Shown: positions 26,015 through 35,592, counted from the first letter of the stretch. The stretch: DNA of 57,883 nucleotides from an uncultured Lachnospiraceae bacterium (GCA_947626985.1 CANQUG010000015.1:1-57883); one strand, 5' to 3'. The notes: generated by a model not told the origin, from the sequence alone. Numbers and translations are program-made.

Positions 26015-26400
26015 AACCCTGTGGAAAACTGAAATCCGGTGGATAATTTTCAGGGTTTACGTAAGATTATCCACAAAATGTGGATAACTTGTGGATAACT
26101 CGTGGATTACCTGCCCGGATATCCACTTTTTTCCCCACAGTTCTGCACATTTCCCTTTAAAATACCGGTATCCGACCTGTTTCGACAGTGGATGAAGTTA
26201 TACACACATCCGGTGGAAATCCGTTATCCACACCGAAGGTTTATGGAAACTATAAACCTTTCTTTATTTCTTTTAGATTAAAAACTAAAACAGGATTTAC
26301 TTTATCTTTCTTTTGAAATGAAGGTCAAAATTTGAAATCTGAATGATTTTTCCATTGCGAAAACCCCTGATTTATTATAATATATATAAGGATATTTATG
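26015..26400. other. Chromosomal replication origin oriC (rpmH-dnaA part)
   Basis: DnaA boxes: TTATCCACA at 26067-26075 and 26224-26232 (forward), TGTGGATAA at 26079-26087 and 26090-26098 (reverse), and variant CGTGGATTA at 26101-26109, plus degenerate TGTGGAAAA and GGTGGATAA copies around 26020-26045. An AT-rich stretch follows at 26255-26300, a candidate unwinding element, then the dnaA promoter TATAAT near 26376. Gene direction switches here, and one more perfect box follows dnaA, so the origin is probably bipartite as in Bacillus. Confidence 0.9.
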
Positions 26401-26452
26401 TCTTTTTGAGAACTACCAAGAAAATGGAAGCAGAAAACCAGGAGAGACTGAC

Positions 26453-27823
26453 ATGAACAAAGTAATGGAAAAATGGGACGAAATATTGAAGACCGTAAAA
26501 ACAGAATACGACCTTTCCGAAGTTGCCTTCAATACCTGGCTGAAACCATTGAAAGTGTATGAAGTGGAAGGAAATGTGGTCACAATCCTCGTTCCCTCCG
26601 AACAGACCGTACTGATCAATGTCATCACAAAAAAATACAAGCTTCCTCTGCAGGTAACCATCGGTGAGATCACCGGCATGGATGACTGTGAGATCCGGTT
26701 CATCCTTCCGGAAAACATTCCCGAAAAAAAAATTGCTTCCTATAATAATAACGGAGAACATCCTCAGCAGGATCAGAGATTTGAGGAAGCCCGCCTGAAT
26801 CCGAAATACACCTTTGACACCTTCATTGTGGGAAGCAACAACAAATTCGCTCAGGCTGCCGCTCTTGCCGTGGCCGAATCTCCAGGGGATACCTACAATC
26901 CCCTGTTTATTTACGGCGGCGCCGGACTGGGGAAAACTCACCTGATGCACTCCATCGCCCACTATATCATCGAGCACGACCAGAACAGCAAGGTTCTCTA
27001 CGTCACCAGCGAAGAATTCACCAACGAGCTGATCGACGCCATCCGAAACGGAAACAACGCCACAATGTCCAAATTCCGTGATAAATACAGAAACATCGAC
27101 GTGCTCCTGGTAGACGATATTCAGTTTATAATAGGAAAGGAATCCACCCAGGAAGAATTTTTCCACACCTTCAACAGTCTCCACAGCGCCAAAAAACAGA
27201 TCATCATCTCCTCAGACAAGCCTCCCAAGGATATGGAAATCCTGGAGGAAAGATTTCGTTCCCGATTTGAGTGGGGTCTCATCGCGGATATCACCATTCC
27301 GGATTACGAAACGCGAATGGCCATCCTTCACAAAAAAGAAGAGCTGGAGGGATGTCATATCAGCGACGAAGTCATTCAGTACATAGCCACAAACATCAAA
27401 TCCAACATCCGGGAACTGGAAGGCGCTTTCAACAAGGTCATGGCCAGCTCCAAGCTGGAACAGAAGGAAGTCGACATGGATCTCGCCCTCCACGCCCTGA
27501 AGGATATCGTCTCTCCCGACGAAAAGAAAATCATCACTCCGGAATACATCATCTCCGTGGTATCCGATTTCTTTAATGTGACTCCTTCCGACCTGGCAGG
27601 AAACAAACGCAACTCCAAGGTCGTAGTTCCCCGGCAGATTTCCATGTACCTGTGCAGAGAGCTCATCGACACTTCCCTGAAAGCCATAGGAAAACAGCTG
27701 GGGAACCGGGACCATACCACCGTCATGCACGGAATCGAAAAGATCGAAAACGAACTCCGCTACGACATGAACCTGGTAAAAACCGTCGATACCCTGAAAA
27801 AAAAGATCAACCCCCAGGGATAA
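26453..27823 (+). CDS. dnaA: Chromosomal replication initiator protein DnaA
   Basis: The 456-residue AAA+ initiator has four domains: N-terminal DnaB/partner-binding domain (about 1-80, WDEILKTVKTEYDLSEVAFNTWLKPL), linker (about 90-115), AAA+ core with Walker A GGAGLGKTH (155-163) and Walker B VLLVDDIQF, and the C-terminal DNA-binding domain with GNRDHTTVMHGIEKI. It binds the DnaA boxes on both sides of its own gene and opens oriC. A TATAAT near 26376 and boxes upstream suggest autoregulation. First gene of the rightward dnaA-dnaN group. Confidence 0.98.
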   Translation: MNKVMEKWDEILKTVKTEYDLSEVAFNTWLKPLKVYEVEGNVVTILVPSEQTVLINVITKKYKLPLQVTIGEITGMDDCEIRFILPENIPEKKIASYNNNGEHPQQDQRFEEARLNPKYTFDTFIVGSNNKFAQAAALAVAESPGDTYNPLFIYGGAGLGKTHLMHSIAHYIIEHDQNSKVLYVTSEEFTNELIDAIRNGNNATMSKFRDKYRNIDVLLVDDIQFIIGKESTQEEFFHTFNSLHSAKKQIIISSDKPPKDMEILEERFRSRFEWGLIADITIPDYETRMAILHKKEELEGCHISDEVIQYIATNIKSNIRELEGAFNKVMASSKLEQKEVDMDLALHALKDIVSPDEKKIITPEYIISVVSDFFNVTPSDLAGNKRNSKVVVPRQISMYLCRELIDTSLKAIGKQLGNRDHTTVMHGIEKIENELRYDMNLVKTVDTLKKKINPQG

Positions 27824-28098
27824 GTACTTTATCCACATTTTGTGTGTAAAAATCCTTTTTCTGATGTGAATACATGTGTAAAACTCTTCAGGTCCTTTCT
27901 CCGCATAAAGTTTTACACACGCCTTTCACATACCGGAAAGAACCTTATACACGAAGTTATCCGTCCCTGAAACCCGCCTGAGACAGGCCTTCCGGAAGTT
28001 CTTCACATATTCACAGCCCCTACGGCGGCTACGGCGGATTTCTTTTTTAATTATTTTTATAGAAAACCATTTTTGCCAAGGAGGGAGTTATACACATC
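27824..28098 (+). other. dnaA-dnaN intergenic region with a DnaA box
   Basis: Contains a perfect TTATCCACA at 27829-27837 just after the dnaA stop, followed by several TGTGTAAA/TTTACACA-type stretches (27840-27920) and an AT-rich run before dnaN. Probably the second lobe of the bipartite origin. Confidence 0.6.
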
Positions 28099-29214
28099 AT
28101 GAAAATCGTTTGCTCCAAAAACAGTCTTCTGAAGAGCGTCAACATTTCCCTGAAGGCGGTGCCGTCCAAAACCACCATGCCCATACTGGAGTGCATTCTT
28201 GTGGACGCCACCACGAATCAGATCAAATTTACCACCAACGATATGGAACTGGGCATCGAAACCATCGTAGACGGACGAATTGAGGAAAAAGGAATCATTG
28301 CTCTGGACGCAAAGATTTTTTATGAAATCATCAGAAGACTCCCCGACAATGACGTCTCCATACGTACAGATGAAAATTACACCACATTCATTACCTGTGA
28401 AAAAGCGAAATTCAGTATTCCCGGAAAACCGGGAGAGGATTTTGCCTATCTTCCGGTGATCGACCGGGAGGAATCTCTCACCATGTCCCAATACACATTA
28501 AAAGAGATGATTCGTCAGACAATTTTCTCCATAGCGCTGAATGAGAACAATAAACTGATGACAGGCGAATTGTTTGAAATAAAAAATAATTGTCTGAGAA
28601 TTGTATCTCTGGACGGTCACCGTATTTCCATCAGAAAAATGCCCCTGAAAAAGGATTACAGCGACCGAAAAATCGTGGTGCCCGGAAAAACTCTGAATGA
28701 GATCAGCAAGATTCTGTCCGGAGAGGTGGACGATCAGGTAAGTATCTTCTTCACAAAAAATCATATTCTTTTTGAATTCGACCAGACGATGGTGATATCC
28801 AGACTGATCGACGGAGAATATTTCCGCATCGACCAGATGCTCTCCAGTGATTATGAGACGAAACTTACCATCAATAAAAGAGAATTTCAGGACTGCATCG
28901 ACCGCGCCACACTTCTGGTGAGGGAGAATGATAAAAAGCCGATCGTGATTCAGATCACTGATGATAAAATGGAATTGAGAATCAATTCCTCCATGGGTTC
29001 CATGGATGAGGACATTGATATCGAGAAGGATGGAAAAGATATTCTCATAGGATTTAATCCCAAATTTCTCATCGACGCACTGAAGGTTATCGATGATGAG
29101 ACGGTCACCATCTACCTTGTAAACCCGAAAGCGCCCTGCTTTATCAGGAATGAGGAGGAGAGCTACACGTATCTGATCCTTCCTGTAAATATCAATCAGA
29201 ACCAGGGAAGATAG
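28099..29214 (+). CDS. dnaN: DNA polymerase III beta subunit (sliding clamp)
   Basis: The 371-residue protein begins MKIVCSKNSLLKSVNISLKAVPSKTTMPILECILVDA and shows three clamp-fold repeats, ending in APCFIRNEEESYTYLILPVNI (clamp C-terminal motif close to the peptide-binding pocket). The dimeric ring tethers polymerase to DNA. ATG follows GAGGGAG. Next gene, 12 bases on, is the S4-domain gene, so dnaN-S4-recF are an operon. Confidence 0.97.
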   Translation: MKIVCSKNSLLKSVNISLKAVPSKTTMPILECILVDATTNQIKFTTNDMELGIETIVDGRIEEKGIIALDAKIFYEIIRRLPDNDVSIRTDENYTTFITCEKAKFSIPGKPGEDFAYLPVIDREESLTMSQYTLKEMIRQTIFSIALNENNKLMTGELFEIKNNCLRIVSLDGHRISIRKMPLKKDYSDRKIVVPGKTLNEISKILSGEVDDQVSIFFTKNHILFEFDQTMVISRLIDGEYFRIDQMLSSDYETKLTINKREFQDCIDRATLLVRENDKKPIVIQITDDKMELRINSSMGSMDEDIDIEKDGKDILIGFNPKFLIDALKVIDDETVTIYLVNPKAPCFIRNEEESYTYLILPVNINQNQGR

Positions 29215-29226
29215 GAGAGACGAATA

Positions 29227-29433
29227 TTGAAGATCACAATTAAGGACGATTTTATAAAGCTTGGACAGGCGCTGAAGCTGGCCGGAGTGGTGGAAGACGG
29301 AGTGGAAGCGAAATACGTCATTCAGGACGGGCTGGTGAAGGTAAACGGAGAAGTGGACGAGAGAAGGGGAAGAAAGGTTTACGCAGGCGATGTCATATCC
29401 TTTAAGGGAAAGGATATTCAGGTTGTCAGGTGA
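29227..29433 (+). CDS. S4-domain RNA-binding protein YaaA/RlbA-like
   Basis: The 68-residue protein begins at TTG behind AGGAGAG and carries an S4 RNA-binding domain: DDFIKLGQALKLAGVVEDGVEAKYVIQDGLVKVNGEVDERRGRKVYAGDVI. This small gene is conserved between dnaN and recF in Firmicutes. A ribosome-related role has been proposed for the family. It is separated from recF by 3 bases. Confidence 0.93.
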   Translation: MKITIKDDFIKLGQALKLAGVVEDGVEAKYVIQDGLVKVNGEVDERRGRKVYAGDVISFKGKDIQVVR

Positions 29434-29436
29434 CCT

Positions 29437-30522
29437 ATGTATATTGAATCTGTTCAGTTAAAGGATTTCAGAAATTATGAAACTCTGGAATTGAATTTTG
29501 ACCGGGAAACCAATATTCTGTACGGAGACAACGCCCAGGGAAAAACCAATGTTCTGGAAGCGGTATATCTCTGCGGTACCACGAAATCCCACAGAGGAAG
29601 CAAAGACCGGGAAATGATCCGTTTCGGCGAAGAGGAAGCCCATATCCGGATGAATGTGAATAAGGACGGAATTTCTTATAAGATCGACATGCACCTGAGA
29701 AAAAATAAAGGAAAAGGCGTGGCTGTCAACGGTCTGCCCATAAAAAAAGCCAGGGAACTGTTCGGAATCGTAAATCTGGTATTCTTTTCTCCGGAGGATC
29801 TGAATATTATAAAAAACGGTCCCGGAGAGAGAAGAAGATTTCTGGATATGGAGCTTTGTCAGCTGGATTCTCTGTATCTTGCGGAACTGGCGGCATATAA
29901 TCAGGTCATCAATCAGAGAAACAGGCTGCTGAAGGATATTTCCATAAATCCCGGTCTTCAGGATACTCTGGACGTGTGGGACCTCCAGATGCTTCGTTAC
30001 GGAAGAAGCATTATTAAAAAAAGAAAAAGCTTTATAGAGGAATTAAATTCCGTGATTAACGGGATTCACAGGAACCTTACGGGAGGACTGGAACATCTGG
30101 AAGTGATTTATGAGGCAAATTCCCCGGAAAATGATCTGGAGCAGGCCATACTTCGAAACAGAGAAAGAGACATCCGGATGAAAATGACCTCCACAGGCCC
30201 CCATCGGGACGATATCTGTCTTCTGGCGAACGGAATCGATATCAGAAAATACGGCTCACAGGGACAGCAGAGAACGGCCGCCCTTTCTCTGAAACTGTCG
30301 GAAATCCATCTGGTAAAAGAAAAGATCCGGGAGACGCCGGTACTTCTGCTGGACGACGTGCTGTCCGAGCTGGATGGAAATCGTCAGACGTATCTTCTGG
30401 ACAGTATTCACAATATTCAGACTCTGATCACCTGTACAGGTCTGGATGATTTTGTGAATCACAGGTTCCGGATCAATAAACTGTTCAGGGTAGTAAAAGG
30501 AAATATCTCCGGAGACAGGTGA
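29437..30522 (+). CDS. recF: DNA replication and repair protein RecF
   Basis: The 361-residue SMC-like ATPase loads or stabilises RecA at gaps with RecO and RecR. Motifs: MYIESVQLKDFRNYETLEL, Walker A GDNAQGKTNVLEA, signature KYGSQGQQRTAALSLKL and Walker B VLLLDDVLSELD. Length is typical. gyrB, often next, is not found downstream. Confidence 0.97.
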   Translation: MYIESVQLKDFRNYETLELNFDRETNILYGDNAQGKTNVLEAVYLCGTTKSHRGSKDREMIRFGEEEAHIRMNVNKDGISYKIDMHLRKNKGKGVAVNGLPIKKARELFGIVNLVFFSPEDLNIIKNGPGERRRFLDMELCQLDSLYLAELAAYNQVINQRNRLLKDISINPGLQDTLDVWDLQMLRYGRSIIKKRKSFIEELNSVINGIHRNLTGGLEHLEVIYEANSPENDLEQAILRNRERDIRMKMTSTGPHRDDICLLANGIDIRKYGSQGQQRTAALSLKLSEIHLVKEKIRETPVLLLDDVLSELDGNRQTYLLDSIHNIQTLITCTGLDDFVNHRFRINKLFRVVKGNISGDR

Positions 30523-30555
30523 AAAAAGACTTTTTTTACGAAAAAAATAAGAAAA

Positions 30556-30617
30556 CCACGAAAAATTTGTTTCGTGGCATAAAGTGTTTTGACAAGTATA
30601 AGTGCATATGTTAAACT
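30556..30617 (+). promoter_or_regulatory. Hairpin followed by a strong promoter
   Basis: CCACGAAA (30556-30563) and TTTCGTGG (30570-30577) form a hairpin after recF. Then TTGACA (30589-30594), a 17-base spacer and TAAACT (30612-30617) form a promoter for the TPR/AAA gene about 70 bases on. The hairpin with preceding A-run may end minus-strand transcription. Confidence 0.6.
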
Positions 30618-30684
30618 GTTTTTAATCCTCAGTTTAAGGGAACGGCTGATTAGCGGCGCTTTGCCGTATGTATAGGGAAAGTTG

Positions 30685-33282
30685 GTGATTACGTTGGATA
30701 AGGAAGAATTCCGGGTAAAACTTGGTGAAATTAATAGTCTGGTAGAGAAGCAGGACTACAAGGGCGCCATGAGCGTAGTGGACAGTATTGACTGGCGCCG
30801 GGTAAAAAATGTCCGGACTCTGTGCGTGGTAGGTGAAATCTACGCTGCCAATAAACGTTACGAGGACAGTAAGGATATTTTTCTGCTGGCATACCACAGA
30901 GCTCCCATCGGTAAGAATATTCTTTATCGATTAATTGAAGTATCGCTGAAAATGGGAGATATTGACGAGGCGAAGGATTATTACGAGGAATATCTGGAGG
31001 TTGCTCCCAATGATAATACCCAGTATATTCTGAAATATAAAATATATAAGGCACAGGACGCGCCTGTGGAATCTCTGATCAGTATCTTGGAAGATTATAA
31101 AGAAAAAGAATTTACAGAGAGATGGTCTTATGAGCTTGCCAGACTGTACTTTACTTCCGGGGATCAGAAAAAGTTCCTGGATCTGTGCAGCGAAATGGTG
31201 CTCTGGTTCAGCGATGGAAAATATGTAGCCAGAGTTCTGGATTTAAAACGCCAGATCAGCCCCCTCACCAGTTCGGAAAAAGAGATTTACGATCAGCATT
31301 TTGATATCGGAATCGGAGAAACCGCCTCCAAAAACAGGAAGAGTTCCGCTTCTCCGGAGAAAAACAGGAAGAAATCCGCTTCCGTTTCCGAGGAGGATTC
31401 TCCTTCTATCGGAAGCGTAGCCATAGATGAAAAAGATATCAACAATGCGGAGAGTCTTCAGGAAAAGATATCCAAGGGTATCCGGGATATCCTGGGCGGA
31501 AAGAAAAAGGAAGCGGAAGAGGATTCTGAAGAAACGGAGCAGGAGGAAGCAGAAGATCAGAAGGAAATGATCAGGGACAGCTCTTCCGGGGAATCCGTGG
31601 ATTTTGTTCCTGATCTGGAACCGGAAGGAATCAGATCAAAAGGCAATACCAGAGATCTGTCAGAAAAAATGAATATTCCTTCTCTGAAAATTCCGGAAAA
31701 AATGAAGACCATGCAGGATAAAACGGAACTGAAGCAGGTGGCTCCGGAGTTTGACGAGGAGGATCTGGAAAACCAGGCTGAGGAAGAGGTTTCTGAGGAG
31801 AAAGAGCCTGCGGAATTTAATCTGGAAGATACGATTTTGGCTGCCGCGACGGCTCAGGGAATTGAAATACCTGAAACCGTTGAAGAAGAAACGGAAGAGG
31901 AAGATCAGGAAGAAGAACCTGAAGAAGAATCTGAAGAAGAATCTGAGGAAAAAGCTGAAGAAGAATCTTTTGAGGAAGAATCTTTCGAGGAAAAATCTGA
32001 GGAGGAAGAAACACAGGACAGCCCACAGACTGATGAAAAACAGAAGAAATATGAAATTCCGTCTCTGGAGGAGGAGGAATTTCTTTCAGAGGAAATACTG
32101 AGAGAGGCGGAGGAGGAATTTTTGAACGGTCCTTCTTCTTCCAGAAAATCGCCGGCTCCCGCTTCGAAGAAAAAGGGAAGATCCGGTTCTGCCGACAGCG
32201 GAGCGGGCCGCAGACAGAAAAACAGAAAGAACGATCTGTACCAGCTGCAGGAGGAAATCGAAAAGGCTGCGGATGAGGAAGATGAGGAGGAAGGCTACTT
32301 CACAGGGAGAAGAGATTCCAGGAAGAATGCTTCCGCCGGAAGGGCTTCTGAAAGAGCAAGTATGTTCTCGGACGACGAAGAGGAATACGACGATGATATT
32401 TCTTCCGGAAGAGAGAAATATTTTCCGGATGATCAGGAGGATTTGTCAGAGGAGGAGGAACTGGAGAAATTTATTGAATCCAGGGATCCCAGAAGGATGA
32501 ATCCGGAACTGCTGATACCCAGGGAGGAATCTCTTTCCGACGAAGAAATAAAGCTGTTCACTTATTTCGTAAAGGTTCCGGGAATGAAGGAGCAGCTGAT
32601 CGATACTCTCTGCGACGTTCAGATGGCTGCGGCGGATAAGACCTCCAGGACCGGAAATATTGTGGTGATGGGAGGACGGGAAACAGGAAAGACCAGGCTG
32701 ATCTCCAGTCTGATTCCCGCGATCTGCAGGGAGCTGAACATGGAAGCCTCCAAGGTGGCTTACGTGTTTGCGGACCAGATCAACGACAAGGATATCACGA
32801 AGATCGTGGACAAGCTTGCGGGAGGATTCCTGGTGATCGAGGACGCCAATCAGCTTTCTCCCCAGGCGGCGGAGCAGCTGAATAAAGCCATGGAATTCCG
32901 TACGGACGGTCTGACTGTGATCGTGGAGGATGAAAAGATCGGAATGAGAAAGTTTATGGCCAGGTATCCCAAGCTTGCCAGAAAATTCTCGTCCGTCATC
33001 AACATTCCTGTTTTTACCAATGACGAGCTTGTAAATTTTGCCAGAATTTATACGAAAGAGAACGGATACATCATCGATCAGATGGGTATGCTGGCCCTTT
33101 ATAATCTGATCAGCGCCAATCAGAAAGAAGACGAGCCCATGAATATCGGTACCGTGAAAAATCTGATTGACAACGCTATCACGAAATCTCAGGGAGGTAT
33201 CCGGAAATTACAGAGAAATATCTCCAAAAAACGGACGGATCAGGAAGGATTTGTAGTACTTTACGAAAAAGATTTTACATGA
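30685..33282 (+). CDS. TPR protein with acidic linker and C-terminal AAA-like ATPase domain
   Basis: About 865 residues, starting at GTG 30685 (AGGG seven bases upstream; a TTG three bases earlier is equally possible). Residues 1-195 are TPR-like helical repeats (YKGAMSVVDSIDW, YEDSKDIFLLAYHRAP, DIDEAKDYYEEYLEVAPND). Residues about 210-620 are disordered and rich in Glu/Ser/Lys. The last 240 form an ATPase related to CbbX/SpoVK-type AAA proteins: Walker A GGRETGKTRL near 662, Walker B GGFLVIEDA near 717, then AEQLNKAMEFRTDGLTVIVEDEKIGMRKFMARYPKL. Such proteins occur in Lachnospiraceae but their function is not known to me. It stands in the place often held by gyrB. Confidence 0.75.
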   Translation: MITLDKEEFRVKLGEINSLVEKQDYKGAMSVVDSIDWRRVKNVRTLCVVGEIYAANKRYEDSKDIFLLAYHRAPIGKNILYRLIEVSLKMGDIDEAKDYYEEYLEVAPNDNTQYILKYKIYKAQDAPVESLISILEDYKEKEFTERWSYELARLYFTSGDQKKFLDLCSEMVLWFSDGKYVARVLDLKRQISPLTSSEKEIYDQHFDIGIGETASKNRKSSASPEKNRKKSASVSEEDSPSIGSVAIDEKDINNAESLQEKISKGIRDILGGKKKEAEEDSEETEQEEAEDQKEMIRDSSSGESVDFVPDLEPEGIRSKGNTRDLSEKMNIPSLKIPEKMKTMQDKTELKQVAPEFDEEDLENQAEEEVSEEKEPAEFNLEDTILAAATAQGIEIPETVEEETEEEDQEEEPEEESEEESEEKAEEESFEEESFEEKSEEEETQDSPQTDEKQKKYEIPSLEEEEFLSEEILREAEEEFLNGPSSSRKSPAPASKKKGRSGSADSGAGRRQKNRKNDLYQLQEEIEKAADEEDEEEGYFTGRRDSRKNASAGRASERASMFSDDEEEYDDDISSGREKYFPDDQEDLSEEEELEKFIESRDPRRMNPELLIPREESLSDEEIKLFTYFVKVPGMKEQLIDTLCDVQMAAADKTSRTGNIVVMGGRETGKTRLISSLIPAICRELNMEASKVAYVFADQINDKDITKIVDKLAGGFLVIEDANQLSPQAAEQLNKAMEFRTDGLTVIVEDEKIGMRKFMARYPKLARKFSSVINIPVFTNDELVNFARIYTKENGYIIDQMGMLALYNLISANQKEDEPMNIGTVKNLIDNAITKSQGGIRKLQRNISKKRTDQEGFVVLYEKDFT

Positions 33283-33312
33283 AAATAAAATATTAAAGAA
33301 GGATGATTGATT

Positions 33313-34185
33313 ATGACCAGACCTTATCTCGGAAATCCGAAATATACTGTTGAGATTCTTAAGAAGTATCATTTTGTTTTCCAGAAAAGGTTTGGTCAAA
33401 ATTTTTTGATCGATCCCCGCGTACTGGAAAGAATTATATTTGAGGCGGGAGTCACGAAGGATGATTTCGTTCTGGAGATCGGGCCGGGTATCGGCACCAT
33501 GACTCAGTATCTGGCGGAAGCTGCCAGGGAGGTGGCGGCAGTGGAGGTGGATCCCGCTTTGATTCCCATTCTTGAAGATACCCTGAAGGAGTGGGATAAC
33601 GTCACCATAATTCAGGGAGATATTTTAAAGACGGATATTTATTCTCTTGTGGAGGAAAAAAATCAGGGAAAGCCTGTAAAGATCGTGGCAAATCTGCCCT
33701 ATTACATTACCACTCCTATTATCATGGGAATTTTTGAGAGCGATGTTCCTGTGGAATCCATTACCATAATGGTTCAGAGGGAAGTGGCCCAGAGGATGCA
33801 GGCAGGTCCCGGCACGAAGGATTACGGAGCTCTTTCTCTGGCCGTACAGTACTATTCTTCTCCGGAGATCGTGGCGAACGTTCCTCCCAACTGTTTTATA
33901 CCTCGTCCGAATGTGGGCAGCGCCGTGATCCGGCTTCAGAAATTCCGGACGCCTCCTGTGAAGGTGAAGGACGAAAAGTTTATGTTTTCTCTGATCCGGG
34001 CTTCCTTTAATCAGAGAAGGAAGACTCTGGCCAACAGCATAAAAAATGCTCAGGAATTTTCCTTTACCAGGGAGGAGGTGGAGGAAGCTCTGAAAAAATG
34101 CGGGATTCCTGTAAATATCAGAGGAGAAGCACTGAATCTTAAACAATTTGCTGATTTATCTGATAAATTATATGACATGAGATAA
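33313..34185 (+). CDS. rsmA: 16S rRNA dimethyladenosine transferase RsmA (KsgA)
   Basis: 290 residues from ATG 33313. SAM-binding motif VLEIGPGIGTMTQYLAE, catalytic motif IVANLPYYITTPIIMGI, and the FGQNFLIDPRVLERII N-terminus define KsgA, which dimethylates A1518 and A1519 of 16S rRNA during 30S maturation. Thirty bases after the TPR/AAA gene, so probably co-transcribed. A strong terminator follows about 110 bases downstream. Confidence 0.97.
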   Translation: MTRPYLGNPKYTVEILKKYHFVFQKRFGQNFLIDPRVLERIIFEAGVTKDDFVLEIGPGIGTMTQYLAEAAREVAAVEVDPALIPILEDTLKEWDNVTIIQGDILKTDIYSLVEEKNQGKPVKIVANLPYYITTPIIMGIFESDVPVESITIMVQREVAQRMQAGPGTKDYGALSLAVQYYSSPEIVANVPPNCFIPRPNVGSAVIRLQKFRTPPVKVKDEKFMFSLIRASFNQRRKTLANSIKNAQEFSFTREEVEEALKKCGIPVNIRGEALNLKQFADLSDKLYDMR

Positions 34186-34297
34186 ATATTGCTATATATA
34201 TTGTTCATATTGTTTTTGAGAGAATGAAAGAGTTTAGATATAAAATATTCTGAATAAATCAGACTGTTCTTTCTATGTTTTATATTATTTTTTCAAA

Positions 34298-34336
34298 ATA
34301 AAAAGCATCCGGTGGCTAGGCGGATGCTTTTTATTT
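34298..34336 (+). terminator. Rho-independent terminator after rsmA
   Basis: AAAAAGCATCCG and CGGATGCTTTTT with a 9-base loop, then ATTT. Ends the recF/TPR/rsmA side. Confidence 0.9.
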
Positions 34337-34699
34337 ACTACTCAATTTATTTTTAAAAGGAAGGAGAGTCGATTACCCGTTGGTAATCAACATATGAAAA
34401 AGAAAATATAAAAATAATGTTGGCTGTATTATTTTTACAAGACAAAGTATAAGCAATAATTATGAGGATTTCGTGTTTAACTTATGAAAAATTAATGAAC
34501 GAATGTCAAAAGATTTGTGAATAGCGGTTTGTCCATGACCTGGAAGGTGTTTGGATTTCAGAATTACAGCCGGTTTTTTTCTCATGATATAATGACGATG
34601 CGTGACGAAATCCGAAAATGGAGATATTTTATGGACGAATCAGAGCAGAGAAACAAAATGACAGATAACTTACAGGCATACAGGAGGAAATTGCATACT
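34337..34699. other. Intergenic region before the small secreted protein
   Basis: About 360 bases. It holds a perfect inverted repeat GATTACC-CGTT-GGTAATC at 34373-34390 and an AT-rich leader. An alternative start for the downstream gene lies at ATG 34631 behind GGAG. Nothing else was recognised. Confidence 0.5.
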
Positions 34700-35155
34700 A
34701 TGAGATTGAGATTAAAGAAGATTGGAATTATGATTGTATCGGGTATTTTGGCATGTTCTGCTCCGGCGGCGGTTTTTGGCGGTGAAATTGTGGAACAGGT
34801 TCAGGATGTGATTACGGAGGAAACCATAGACTCTCTTCTGGAGGATCCGGACAAGGCGGTGGATGTGATCCTGTACGTAAAAGAGTTTGTGGATCAGCAG
34901 GACATTACAGACGAGGATATCCGGAATGCCATTGATATGGCTGCGGAGCATTTTCAGATCAGTCTTTCCGATTCCGACAGAGAGACCATTCTGAAGATTG
35001 TGAAAAAATTCAAGGATATGGATGTGGACAGGGAAGAACTGAAAAAAGATGTGGAAAAAGTGTATAACGCCATGGATTTCTTCGGCGTCGACGCAGGCGA
35101 TATCAAAAACCTGTTTGATAAAGCGACAGATTTTTTAAAAGATTTTTTTGGATAA
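34700..35155 (+). CDS. Small secreted helical protein (DUF1002-like)
   Basis: From ATG 34700 (AGGAGG 12 bases upstream) the product has 151 residues: signal peptide MRLRLKKIGIMIVSGILACSAPAAVFG, then an acidic helical region. The segment LSDSDRETILKIVKKFKDMDVDREELKKDVEKVYNAM resembles the C-terminal part of DUF1002 proteins. An upstream ATG (34631) with GGAG would add 23 residues before the signal peptide and is less natural. Predicted export across the membrane; function unknown. It ends in FLKDFFG and is probably monocistronic. Confidence 0.65.
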   Translation: MRLRLKKIGIMIVSGILACSAPAAVFGGEIVEQVQDVITEETIDSLLEDPDKAVDVILYVKEFVDQQDITDEDIRNAIDMAAEHFQISLSDSDRETILKIVKKFKDMDVDREELKKDVEKVYNAMDFFGVDAGDIKNLFDKATDFLKDFFG

Positions 35156-35310
35156 GATCAGTTGACAATTATGCAAAATGTATAAGATTAACGAATTAAA
35201 GCGGTAAACTGAATGTGTGGAATCAATAAAAAAAGGATAAAAAAAATAAAAATATTGTGCAATTAGCTAAAAGTTTACTATTTGTTCATGATTTATTCAT
35301 ATTTGTTTGC

Positions 35311-35440
35311 TATTATAAATTCAGTTCGAAAGAACTTGGCTTAGACGCTGTAATGAGTTTCATTACACATAAATTTTTTCATAATAATTGCCCCGGTAAA
35401 CCACTGCCGGGGCACTCCTCGTTTCTGAGGAGATTTTTTT
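35311..35440 (+). ncRNA. Candidate small RNA: four consecutive hairpins ending in a terminator
   Basis: After a TATTATAAAT -10-like box (35311-35320) come AGTTC-GAAA-GAACT (35323-35336, GNRA tetraloop), TGTAATGA-gtt-TCATTACA (35349-35367), TGCCCCGG...CCGGGGCA (35389-35414) and CTCCTC-gtttct-GAGGAG followed by ATTTTTTT (35415-35440). All four stems are perfect. No long reading frame fits. It lies between two rightward genes, so it could be an independent sRNA or the 5' leader of the S1-domain gene with a terminator, i.e. an attenuator or riboswitch. Confidence 0.6.
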
Positions 35441-35592
35441 ATGCCCGAAATTGAGGACGCTTTGAGAAAAATAATTCCATTATGAGGATGCCTGTGATAT
35501 AATAGGAACACTTAGCAGATACAGGAAACGTTCCGGCCCCGCGGCAGAGCCGCTGCCGGAAATGATTTATGAATGGAGAAGGAGAACATATC

